64,000 nucleotides of DNA from Salinarimonas sp046292825 (lineage in GTDB: Bacteria > Pseudomonadota > Alphaproteobacteria > Rhizobiales > Beijerinckiaceae): assembly GCF_046292825.1 (NCBI RefSeq), contig NZ_JBKBQG010000005.1, positions 91,968 to 155,967 of the forward strand. Direction: 5' to 3'. Both the position numbers and the translations under genes were made by a program. Every line of letters starts with the position of its first letter. The stretch's first letter is position 1. Positions 57,179 to 64,000 of the stretch are shown here, piece by piece. The notes beneath the pieces were generated by a model. It worked only from the letters and a program-made list of their open reading frames with translations. It did no database searches and had not been told where the DNA came from.

Positions 57179-57241
57179 GGGTCCGGCCCGTCGCCGAGCC
57201 CCGATCCGGGGCCGCGTCGTTTCGCCCGCGAGGCTCGTGCC

Positions 57242-58657
57242 ATGCGTATCGATGTCGTGATCGCCGGACAGGCCGGCCAATCGCCCAAGCGCTCCGCCTC
57301 CGAGGCGGAGGACGCTCCCGTGTTCGAAATCCCCGCGGACGGCGCCGGCGCCGAGCAGGGCTCCCCCGAGGCGATCATGCCAGAGCCGACCGGCGAGGCG
57401 GCGCCCGCGCCCGTCGGCATGCTCCAGCCGACATGGCAGGCCGCGCTCGCGACGGCGGCCCTCGACGTCGGCGACGGCGGCGCGGCGGAGACGAAACCAG
57501 CAGCCGCCGAGACCCCGACAGCGGACGCGGCTGCTTCGGCATCGGGCCCCTTCGCGCGGATCGCCGGGGAGGCGTCGGTGCCGCCGCAGGCGAGCGTCGC
57601 GCTCGACGCGGCCGCGAACGGCTCGGCGAAGGCCGCGGCCGGCGCGCAGACGCCCGATGCTGAGGTCCTTCCCGAGACGGGCGAGCCCGCCGCCGAGGCG
57701 CCCGAGCGCGCCCCCGGCGAAAAGGCGGCGCAAGAGCCGCCCGGCGCCGTCGTCTCGGCGCTCGCGAAGGCGATCGCTCCCGGACGAGGCGAGGGCGTGC
57801 CCGGCACCGTCGGCGCCATCGTCTCCGCCGCCGCACGCGGCCTCGCCCCGCCCGCGACCGCCGACGCCGCCGGTACGGTGCTCCCCGACGAGGCCGAGCG
57901 GCAGGCGCCACGCTCCGGCGCGGGCGCCTTCGCCCTGCCGGGCGCGGACGCGCCGTCGCCCGAGGCGCTCGCCGGAGAGGACGGCGCGCGAGCGAGCGGC
58001 GGCAGCGGAACCGGGCCGGGCTCGGGACAGGCCGCGGCGCCGTCGGCCCAGCCTCCCGCTCAGCAAGCCCAGCCGGCGCCCCAGCCCTCGGCCGAGCTCG
58101 CGCGGCTCGCCGGCGCGAGCGTGCCGCAGCCGCCGACCGCCCAGGCCGGCCCGCCCGCGCCGCCTGCGCCGCCGATGCCCGTCCTCGACGACGTGCCGCT
58201 CGGCGCGGTGGCGGGAGCGCTAGGCAGGCGCAGCCGCGCCGGCGCGAGCCGCTTCGAGATCCGCCTCGATCCGCCCGAGCTCGGCCGCATCGCGGTGAGC
58301 CTGACGATCGAGGACGGCGAGGTCTCGGCGCGCCTCGTGGTCGACCGGGTCGAGACGCTCCAGCTCCTCTCCCGCGACGCGAAGACGCTCGAGCGCGCCT
58401 TCGAGCAGGCGGGGCTGAAGGCGGGCGAGAACGCGGTCCAGATCAGCCTGCGCGAGCAGCCCGGCGCCGGCGATCGCCGCGACGGCCAAGGCAACGGCAA
58501 CGGCGCGCACGCCTTCGGCCGCGACGGCGAGGGGGAGAAGCGCTCGGGCCGCGAGGGACGCGAGCGCGGCGCGCGCGAGCGGCTCGAGCTGATCGAGGCG
58601 AGCGGGGCGATCGCCCTGCGCACGGGCGGCGTGCGCGCGGTCGATCTGCGGATCTGA
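57242..58657 (+). CDS. fliK: Flagellar hook-length control protein FliK
   Basis: The 471-residue protein has a long Ala/Pro/Glu-rich disordered region (about 1-320) and the C-terminal Flg_hook domain (about 335-420): RFEIRLDPPELGRIAVSLTIEDGEVSARLVVD, then LLSRDAKTLERAFEQAGLKAGENAVQISLREQ. FliK measures the hook and switches export specificity. Start ATG 57242. Confidence 0.92.
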   Translation: MRIDVVIAGQAGQSPKRSASEAEDAPVFEIPADGAGAEQGSPEAIMPEPTGEAAPAPVGMLQPTWQAALATAALDVGDGGAAETKPAAAETPTADAAASASGPFARIAGEASVPPQASVALDAAANGSAKAAAGAQTPDAEVLPETGEPAAEAPERAPGEKAAQEPPGAVVSALAKAIAPGRGEGVPGTVGAIVSAAARGLAPPATADAAGTVLPDEAERQAPRSGAGAFALPGADAPSPEALAGEDGARASGGSGTGPGSGQAAAPSAQPPAQQAQPAPQPSAELARLAGASVPQPPTAQAGPPAPPAPPMPVLDDVPLGAVAGALGRRSRAGASRFEIRLDPPELGRIAVSLTIEDGEVSARLVVDRVETLQLLSRDAKTLERAFEQAGLKAGENAVQISLREQPGAGDRRDGQGNGNGAHAFGRDGEGEKRSGREGRERGARERLELIEASGAIALRTGGVRAVDLRI

Positions 58658-58671
58658 GGGGGGAGAGGGCG

Positions 58672-59346
58672 ATGGCGAGCGGGATGGAGACGGGCGCCGC
58701 GGGAGGCGCGGCTTCACGGGGCGTCGGCACCGCCGCCCGCGATCGGCAGGCGATCGCGCAGAATTTCGACCAGTTCCTGCTCCTGCTGACCACGCAATTG
58801 CAGAACCAGAGCCCGCTCGACCCGCTCGACACCAACCAGTTCACCCAGCAGCTCGTCCAGTTCGCGACGGTCGAGCAGCAGATCAAGGGCAACGAGATGC
58901 TCTCCGAGCTGATCGTCGCCACCCGCGCCTCGAACGTCGCCACCGCGTCGAGCTTCGTCGGCCAGCGCATCACGGCCGCGGGCCGCACGGCGGAGCTCGT
59001 GGACGGCGAGGCGCGCTGGACGCTCGAGGCCCCGCGCGCGGCGGCGAACGCGGCGATCGACGTGCTCGACGAGAACGGGCGCGTCGTGGCGAGCCAGGTG
59101 CGGCCGATCCAGCAGGGGCGGCAGGACTTCGTCTGGGACGGCACGCTGGCGAGCGGCCAGCAGGCCCCGCCCGGCACATACCGGCTGCGCATCACCGCGA
59201 CCGACGTCAGCGGACAGCCGGTCGACGTGCGCACGACCTTCTCGGGCATCGTCGACGCGCTCGACCTGACCGGAAACGAGCCGATCCTCGTCGTCGGCAA
59301 GGTGCGGATCAACCTCCTCGACATCACCGGCGTCGAGCGCAGATGA
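58672..59346 (+). CDS. flgD: Flagellar hook assembly scaffold FlgD
   Basis: The 224-residue hook-capping protein has the conserved N-terminal FDQFLLLLTTQLQNQSPLDPLDTNQFTQQLVQFATVEQQ and a C-terminal FlgD Ig-like and Tudor-like part (about 90-220). It follows fliK by 14 bp and shares its sigma-54 promoter. It is exported and caps the growing hook. Confidence 0.95.
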   Translation: MASGMETGAAGGAASRGVGTAARDRQAIAQNFDQFLLLLTTQLQNQSPLDPLDTNQFTQQLVQFATVEQQIKGNEMLSELIVATRASNVATASSFVGQRITAAGRTAELVDGEARWTLEAPRAAANAAIDVLDENGRVVASQVRPIQQGRQDFVWDGTLASGQQAPPGTYRLRITATDVSGQPVDVRTTFSGIVDALDLTGNEPILVVGKVRINLLDITGVERR

Positions 59347-59463
59347 CCTCGCACGATCGGATTCCGGTCTTACGGCGCAGCTGTGTGGTTCACTTCAGCC
59401 TTTCTTAAGCCACGCGTCCTACCGTCACACCCGACATTGGTCAGTCGAGTGTGTGAGAGTACC

Positions 59464-59739
59464 ATGACCGAACCGCTCCGCTCGAGGGCGAAATACGTCA
59501 TCGGGCCGGACGGCAGCCCGCTGACGATCGCGGATCTGCCGCCCCCGAACACCCGCCGTTGGGTGATCCGCCGCAAGGCCGAAGTGGTCGCGGCCGTCCG
59601 CGGCGGCCTGCTCAGCCTGGAGGAAGCCTGTCAGCGCTACACGCTGACCACGGAGGAATTCCTCTCCTGGCAGCACTCGATCGACCAGCACGGTCTCGCT
59701 GGCCTGCGCACGACGCGCATCCAGCAATACCGCAACTGA
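59464..59739 (+). CDS. sciP: CtrA inhibitor SciP (DUF1153)
   Basis: The 91-residue DUF1153 protein has the RRKAEVVAAVRGGLLSLEEACQRYTLTTEEFLSWQ HTH, which matches Caulobacter SciP. SciP binds DNA-bound CtrA and blocks its activation of flagellar and cell-cycle genes. The start is ATG 59464. A terminator follows. Its place directly before fliF, a CtrA target, is notable. Confidence 0.9.
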   Translation: MTEPLRSRAKYVIGPDGSPLTIADLPPPNTRRWVIRRKAEVVAAVRGGLLSLEEACQRYTLTTEEFLSWQHSIDQHGLAGLRTTRIQQYRN

Positions 59740-59772
59740 TCGTCTTCGAGCGTCATCCCCCGACCCGCGAAC

Positions 59773-59810
59773 GGGCGCCGCATCCGATCGATGCGGCGCC
59801 CGTCGCTTTT
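59773..59810 (+). terminator. Intrinsic terminator after sciP
   Basis: A 12-bp perfect stem (GGGCGCCGCATC with GATGCGGCGCCC), five-base loop, followed by GTCGCTTTT. Confidence 0.8.
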
Positions 59811-59841
59811 CGCGTCCCGACACGCCCGACATGAAGCCGCG

Positions 59842-59857
59842 TTAACCACTCGTTCAC
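59842..59857 (+). promoter_or_regulatory. CtrA-like box upstream of fliF
   Basis: TTAA-CCACTCG-TTCAC is a near-consensus CtrA box (one mismatch from TTAA-N7-TTAAC), 53 bp before the fliF start at 59910. Consistent with CtrA-driven class II flagellar transcription. Confidence 0.55.
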
Positions 59858-59909
59858 CACGGACTGGGAAATTCTTGCCGAGCGGCGTGCTTCGCGCGTC
59901 GCCCGTTCG

Positions 59910-61526
59910 GTGAGGGCAGGCGTGAACCAGGCGATCGAGATCCTGACGAAGCTGGGGCCGCAGCGTCTCGCGATCATGGGCGTGGTCGCGCTGGCGCTCG
60001 CAGGCTTCTTCGGCTTCGTGATCATGCGCGTCGCGCAGCCGGACATGGGCGTGCTCTATTCCGACCTGACGCCGCAGGACGCCGGCGCCGTCATGCGCGA
60101 GCTCGACCGCCGCGGCATCCGCTACGAGACGCGCATGGACGGCATCCTGATGGTGCCGCGCTCCGAGATCGCCCGGCTGCGCATGGCGCTCGCGGCGGAC
60201 GGGCTGCCCTCCGGCGGCGGCGTCGGCTACGAGATCTTCGACCGCGGCGACACCTTCTCGGCCACAAGCTTCGTCCAGAACGTCAACGCGCTGCGGGCGC
60301 TCGAGGGCGAGCTGTCCCGCACGATCGGCTCGCTCGCCCGCGTCGAGCGCGCCCGCGTGCACCTCGCCATCCCGGAGCGGCGCCTGTTCGAGCGCGAGCG
60401 CGAGGCGCCGCGCGCCTCGATCGTGCTGCGCGTGCGCGGCGATCTCGACGCCGCGCAGGTGCGCGCCATCCGCCATCTCGTCGCCACCGCCGTCGAGGGG
60501 TTGCGCCCGGAGCGCATCTCGATCGTCGACGAGAGCGGGCGCCTCCTCGCCGACGGCGCGGGCGACGGCAACGCGCTCGCCGGGCTCGCGGTCGACGAGA
60601 CGCGCACCGCCTTCGAGTCCCGCCTCGAGCGGCAGGTGGAGGACATCGTCGCCGGCATCGTCGGCATCGGCCGCACGCGGGTGCGCATCGCCGCCGAGTT
60701 CGACACGAACCGCGTCGAGAGCCGCTCGGAGAGCTTCGATCCGGAGGGGCAGGTCCTGCGCTCGATGCAGACGCGCACCGAGAACGCCGTCTCCACGCAG
60801 CAGGACGGCGGGGTCACGGTCGGCAACGAGCTCCCCGGCGCCGACGCCGCGCAAGGGCCGGGCGCCCGCGACCAGCAGGAGATCGCCGAGGAGACGCTCA
60901 ATTACGAGATCTCCCGCTCGACCCGCGTCGAGATGCAGGAAGGCCCTCGGCTGCGGCGAATCTCGGTCGCGGTCCTCGTCGACGGCGCCTGGACGCGCGG
61001 GCCGGACGGGGCGCTCGTCTATTCCGAGCGCGGCGCCGACGAGCTCGAGCGGATCGCCACCCTGGTGCGCACCGCGATCGGCTTCGACGCCAATCGCGGC
61101 GATCAGGTCGAGGTCGTCAACCTGCGCTTCGCCGAGACGCCGATGCCGGAGGTGCTGCCCGAGCCGACCTTCGTCGAGACCCTCCTTAACCCGACCCGCG
61201 CGGACGTGATGCGGGCGATCGAGCTCGCGGTGATCGCGCTCCTCGTCCTCGTCGTGATCTTCACCGTGCTGCGCCCCATGCTGCGCGCGCTGACGGCCCC
61301 GGCCGCTGCGACCGTCGCCGCGGCGCCCGCACGCGCCGGCGGCGGCGCCACGGGCACGATCGGCTACGACCCGCCGGAGGAGACCGCGACGAGCCGCATG
61401 ATCGAGATGGCGAAGGTCAACGGCCAGGTGCAGCAGCAATCGCTCGACCGCGTCGGCGAGCTCGTCAAGAACAGCCCGACCGAGACGATCTCGGTCCTGC
61501 GGCAATGGATCCACGAGCGGGGCTGA
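59910..61526 (+). CDS. fliF: Flagellar M-ring protein FliF
   Basis: The 538-residue protein has an N-terminal membrane helix (about 20-42), the conserved YsciJ domain (GVLYSDLTPQDAGAVMRELDRRGI), the FliF core with RVERARVHLAIPERRLFERE and a second membrane helix (about 436-458). The cytoplasmic C-terminus binds FliG. Starts with GTG at 59910; GTG at 59922 is an alternative with a better SD. It forms the MS ring base of the flagellum. Confidence 0.96.
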   Translation: MRAGVNQAIEILTKLGPQRLAIMGVVALALAGFFGFVIMRVAQPDMGVLYSDLTPQDAGAVMRELDRRGIRYETRMDGILMVPRSEIARLRMALAADGLPSGGGVGYEIFDRGDTFSATSFVQNVNALRALEGELSRTIGSLARVERARVHLAIPERRLFEREREAPRASIVLRVRGDLDAAQVRAIRHLVATAVEGLRPERISIVDESGRLLADGAGDGNALAGLAVDETRTAFESRLERQVEDIVAGIVGIGRTRVRIAAEFDTNRVESRSESFDPEGQVLRSMQTRTENAVSTQQDGGVTVGNELPGADAAQGPGARDQQEIAEETLNYEISRSTRVEMQEGPRLRRISVAVLVDGAWTRGPDGALVYSERGADELERIATLVRTAIGFDANRGDQVEVVNLRFAETPMPEVLPEPTFVETLLNPTRADVMRAIELAVIALLVLVVIFTVLRPMLRALTAPAAATVAAAPARAGGGATGTIGYDPPEETATSRMIEMAKVNGQVQQQSLDRVGELVKNSPTETISVLRQWIHERG

Positions 61527-61529
61527 GGC

Positions 61530-62114
61530 ATGAGCGAGCCCGCCAAGTTCCTCTTCGAGCGCGATTTCGGGCGGCCCAAGGACGCGCCGTCGCCCAAGCT
61601 CCAGGCCGCGCTCGAGGACGCCGAGGCGCGCGGCTTCGCGGCCGGCCACGCCGCCGGGCGCGCGCAGGCGCTCGCCGAAGCCGACGCCGCGCTCGAGGCC
61701 GCGCTCGCCCGCGTCGCGGACGCCGCCGAGCGTCTCCTGGGGGAGGCCGAGGAACGGGGCGCGCGGCTCGAGACGGAAGCGCTCGCCTTCGCGCAGGCGC
61801 TCGCGGTCAAGCTCGCGGGCGACGCGGTCGCGCGCTTCCCGATGGACGCGATCGCCGAGGTCGCCCGCACCGCCTTCGCCCATCTCGCCGGCGTGCCCCA
61901 TCTCGTGGTGCGCGTGAACGAGGGGCTCGTCGAGAAGACGGAGCGTCTCGTTCAGCGCATCGCCCGCGAGCGCGGCTTCGAGGGGCGCCTCGTGATCCTC
62001 GGCGAGCCCGAGATCGCGCCGGGCGACGCGCGCTTCGAATGGGCGGACGGCGGCGTCCTGCGCGACGGCGCCGCGCTCGGCCGCGAGATCGCCGCCGCCA
62101 TCACCGGAACATGA
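61530..62114 (+). CDS. fliH: Flagellar export-apparatus protein FliH
   Basis: The 194-residue protein is rich in AEAD-type coiled coil (about 30-90), preceded by a short FLFERDFGRPK start and followed by a folded C-terminal domain. It binds the FliI ATPase and the C-ring. Between fliF and fliN as usual in alphaproteobacteria (formerly FlbE). Sequence conservation is low, so the call leans on context. Confidence 0.85.
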   Translation: MSEPAKFLFERDFGRPKDAPSPKLQAALEDAEARGFAAGHAAGRAQALAEADAALEAALARVADAAERLLGEAEERGARLETEALAFAQALAVKLAGDAVARFPMDAIAEVARTAFAHLAGVPHLVVRVNEGLVEKTERLVQRIARERGFEGRLVILGEPEIAPGDARFEWADGGVLRDGAALGREIAAAITGT

Positions 62115-62136
62115 CCACAGGAAAGCGAGCCGAGCC

Positions 62137-62490
62137 ATGGCCGACGAATTCACCCTGCCGAAGCTCGACGAGGCCGATATCGGCTTCGACGCGCACGCGC
62201 CCGAGATGCGCGAAACCACCCGCGACGGGCCGGTCGTGCAGCGCACCGCCGCGGATCTCGAGCAGATCTTCGACGTGCCCGTCTCCGTCTCGGCGGTGCT
62301 CGGGCGCGCGCGCATGCCCGTCGGCGACCTCCTCCAGATCGGGCCGGGCGCCGTGCTCGAGCTCGACCGCAAGGTCGGCGAGGCGATCGACATCTACGTG
62401 AACAACCGCCTCGTCGCCCGCGGCGAGGTGGTCCTCGTCGAGGATCGCCTCGGCGTGACCATGACCGAGATCATCAAGAACGACCATTGA
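62137..62490 (+). CDS. fliN: Flagellar motor switch protein FliN
   Basis: The 117-residue protein has the SpoA domain (about 40-115): IFDVPVSVSAVLGRARMPVGDLLQIGPG, then VNNRLVARGEVVLVEDRLGVTMTEII. It forms the C-ring with FliG and FliM. Confidence 0.94.
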   Translation: MADEFTLPKLDEADIGFDAHAPEMRETTRDGPVVQRTAADLEQIFDVPVSVSAVLGRARMPVGDLLQIGPGAVLELDRKVGEAIDIYVNNRLVARGEVVLVEDRLGVTMTEIIKNDH

Positions 62491-62503
62491 GGAACGGGCT
62501 GCC

Positions 62504-63871
62504 ATGCGCCTTCTGATCATCGGACGTCTCGCCGGCGAGCTCACCACCGCCTCGAAGATCGCCATCGCCCGCGGCGCGACCGTGACCCATGCCGACGACC
62601 TCGACCAGGGCCTCGCGGTCCTGCGCGCGCGGGGCGCGGATCTGATCATGATCGATGTCGGGCTCTCCGTCGCGGGCCTCGTCGGCGCGCTCGAGGCCGA
62701 GCGCATCCGCACGCCGGTCGTCGCCTGCGGCGCGGTCGCCGACGCGCGCGCCGCCGTCGCCGCGATCCAGGCGGGCGCCAAGGAATACATCCCGCTGCCG
62801 CCCGACGCGGAGATGATCGCCGCGATCCTCGAGGCGGTGGCCGCCGACAACCCGGCCTTCGTCTATCGCGATCCGGCGATGGAGAAGGTGGTGCGCCTCG
62901 CCGAGCAGATCGCGCGCTCGGACGCCTCGGTGCTGATCACCGGCGAGAGCGGCACCGGCAAGGAGGTGATCGCGCGCTTCGTGCACCAGCGCTCGGCCCG
63001 GCGCATGAAGCCCTTCGTCTGCGTGAATTGCGCCGCGATCCCCGACGCGCTCCTCGAATCGGAGCTGTTCGGCCACGAGAAGGGCGCGTTCACCGGGGCG
63101 GTGGCGCGGCGCATCGGCAAGTTCGAGGAGGCGAACGGGGGCACGCTCCTCCTCGACGAGATCTCCGAGATGGACGTGCGGCTCCAGGCCAAGCTCCTGC
63201 GCGCGTTGCAGGAGCGGCTCATCGACCGCGTCGGCGGCACGCGCCCGGTGCCCGTCGACATCCGCATCCTCGCGACCTCGAACCGCAACATGGCGGAGGC
63301 CGTGCGCGCGGGCACCTTCCGCGAGGACCTCTATTACCGCCTCAACGTCGTCCATCTGCGCCTGCCCGCCCTGCGCGAGCGGCCGGGCGACATCATCGAG
63401 CTCGCCACCCATTTCGCGCGCAAATATTCGCAGGCGAACGGGCTGCCCGAGCGCGCGCTCTCCCACGACGCCAAGCGGGTGGTCCTGAAGAACCCCTGGC
63501 GCGGCAACGTGCGCGAGCTCGAGAACGCCGTCCACCGCGCCGTCCTGCTCGCCTCCGGGGCCGAGATCGAGGCGGACGCCCTGATGACGCCGGAGGGCGA
63601 TTCCCTCACGGCCGCCGACGCCGACCCCGCGAGCCGCGCCGCGCGCACGGCCGAGGCGGTGACCCGCGCGCTCGTCGGGCGCACGGTGGCCGACGTCGAG
63701 CGCGACCTCATCCTCGACACGCTCGACCATTGCCTCGGCAACCGCACCCATGCGGCGAAGATTCTCGGCATCTCGATCCGGACCCTGCGCAACAAGCTCA
63801 ACGAATATTCCGCCTCCGGGCTCGACATTCCCGAACCGGGCCAGGCCCGGATGGCGGCGAGCTACGGGTGA
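62504..63871 (+). CDS. flbD: Sigma-54-dependent flagellar transcription activator FlbD
   Basis: The 455-residue protein has a receiver-like domain (1-115, with Asp in LIMIDVG), an AAA+ domain with Walker A GESGTGKE (about 147-154) and GAFTGA at residues 194-199, and a Fis-type HTH at the C-terminus (CLGNRTHAAKILGISIRTLRNKLNEY, about 412-438). FlbD activates late flagellar promoters with sigma-54 and responds to FliX. It may drive the fliK-flgD promoter. Confidence 0.93.
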   Translation: MRLLIIGRLAGELTTASKIAIARGATVTHADDLDQGLAVLRARGADLIMIDVGLSVAGLVGALEAERIRTPVVACGAVADARAAVAAIQAGAKEYIPLPPDAEMIAAILEAVAADNPAFVYRDPAMEKVVRLAEQIARSDASVLITGESGTGKEVIARFVHQRSARRMKPFVCVNCAAIPDALLESELFGHEKGAFTGAVARRIGKFEEANGGTLLLDEISEMDVRLQAKLLRALQERLIDRVGGTRPVPVDIRILATSNRNMAEAVRAGTFREDLYYRLNVVHLRLPALRERPGDIIELATHFARKYSQANGLPERALSHDAKRVVLKNPWRGNVRELENAVHRAVLLASGAEIEADALMTPEGDSLTAADADPASRAARTAEAVTRALVGRTVADVERDLILDTLDHCLGNRTHAAKILGISIRTLRNKLNEYSASGLDIPEPGQARMAASYG

Positions 63872-63883
63872 GTTTTCGCGATT

Positions 63884-63913
63884 CCCCTCCCCCCGCGCAG
63901 CGGCGGGGAGGGG
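63884..63913. repeat. GC-rich hairpin repeat after flbD
   Basis: CCCCTCCCC and GGGGAGGGG form a 9-bp stem, followed by TTAGGGGTGGGGGG. This resembles dispersed repeats in alphaproteobacterial genomes. No T tract, so it is not a clear terminator. Confidence 0.5.
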
Positions 63914-63974
63914 TTAGGGGTGGGGGGCGGTGGGGCTTGTGGGGAGGTCGGTGGTGGTGCTCCGTCCGAGAGGC

Positions 63975-63989
63975 AGATCGGAAGAGCGG
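63975..63989 (+). other. 15-base match to Illumina adapter at the window end
   Basis: AGATCGGAAGAGCGG equals the start of the old paired-end Illumina adapter. It lies in the last 30 bases, after a low-complexity G-rich run. Possible residual adapter or misassembly. Confidence 0.45.
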
Positions 63990-64000
63990 CGGGTCGGGAA

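Noticed and set aside
58211..58223. GCGCTA half-site inside fliK as a repressor operator
   Set aside because: A single half-site within a host coding sequence and no symmetric partner.
59865..59881. A sigma-54-like TGG...TTGC motif upstream of fliF
   Set aside because: The GG to GC spacing is one base short of the strict 10 bp, and a CtrA-like box fits the fliF position better.
1..64000. CRISPR arrays and rRNA genes
   Set aside because: I saw no regular spacer-repeat arrays and no rRNA sequence. The only RNA gene I can support is the tRNA-Met.

Overview
The window is high-GC DNA of an alphaproteobacterium, most likely of the Hyphomicrobiales (Salinarimonas- or Methylobacterium-like; that placement is my inference). 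The evidence is the FliX, SciP (DUF1153) and FlbD flagellar regulators, CtrA-like boxes, a PmtA-type methyltransferase and the arrangement of the flagellar genes. A complete-looking temperate phage genome of about 42.7 kb (12190-54926) interrupts the chromosome at the 3' end of an elongator tRNA-Met gene.

Left chromosomal arm (1-12189): fliX and a mutT-like Nudix gene; two hypothetical genes; a thioesterase; rpmI-rplT with a promoter and a strong terminator; two tandem-duplicated coiled-coil genes; a MOSC protein; a leftward uvrC, pgsA, moaD, moaE group; two short-chain dehydrogenases separated by a pair of inverted REP-like repeats; and an acetamidase/formamidase. Right arm (54915-64000): tRNA-Met, a pmtA-like methyltransferase, mnmA, then the flagellar genes fliK-flgD (behind a sigma-54-type promoter), sciP and fliF-fliH-fliN-flbD. 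The last 30 bases contain a 15-base match to an Illumina adapter.

Prophage: the leftward late operon (39506 down to 12989) encodes a lambda-type head (Nu1-like and GpA terminase, portal, gpW, S49 protease with a nested scaffold, gpD, gpE, FII, Z). This is joined to a Mu-type contractile tail (gp37-like, DUF2635, sheath, tube, chaperone with a -1 frameshift, tape measure, a split circularisation protein, gp44 to gp48-like, fibres) and a lysis cassette (amidase with SH3, holin candidate, overlapping Rz/Rz1-like pair). A two-gene rightward cassette between the tail fibres and the endolysin looks like a moron. A leftward early block encodes primase-helicase, DUF4031, an MT-A70 adenine methyltransferase and small regulators. 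A LexA/S24-type repressor with palindromic operators separates this block from a rightward early operon carrying a GapR-like protein, a full-length DNA polymerase III beta clamp, an HD hydrolase, DUF4326 and many small genes, ending in a large serine integrase.

The most interesting feature is the attachment site. The integrase reading frame runs through the att core into the host tRNA gene. Joining the two prophage ends in silico restores an imperfect inverted-repeat attP that lies inside the 3' end of the integrase gene, and it gives the integrase a different, longer C-terminus. Integration would therefore rewrite the tail of its own recombinase. Other points of note are the GAGGGTT arrays of opposite polarity around a hairpin next to the primase gene, two operator systems, a 24-residue repeat module shared by two tail genes, and the phage-borne clamp and GapR pair.
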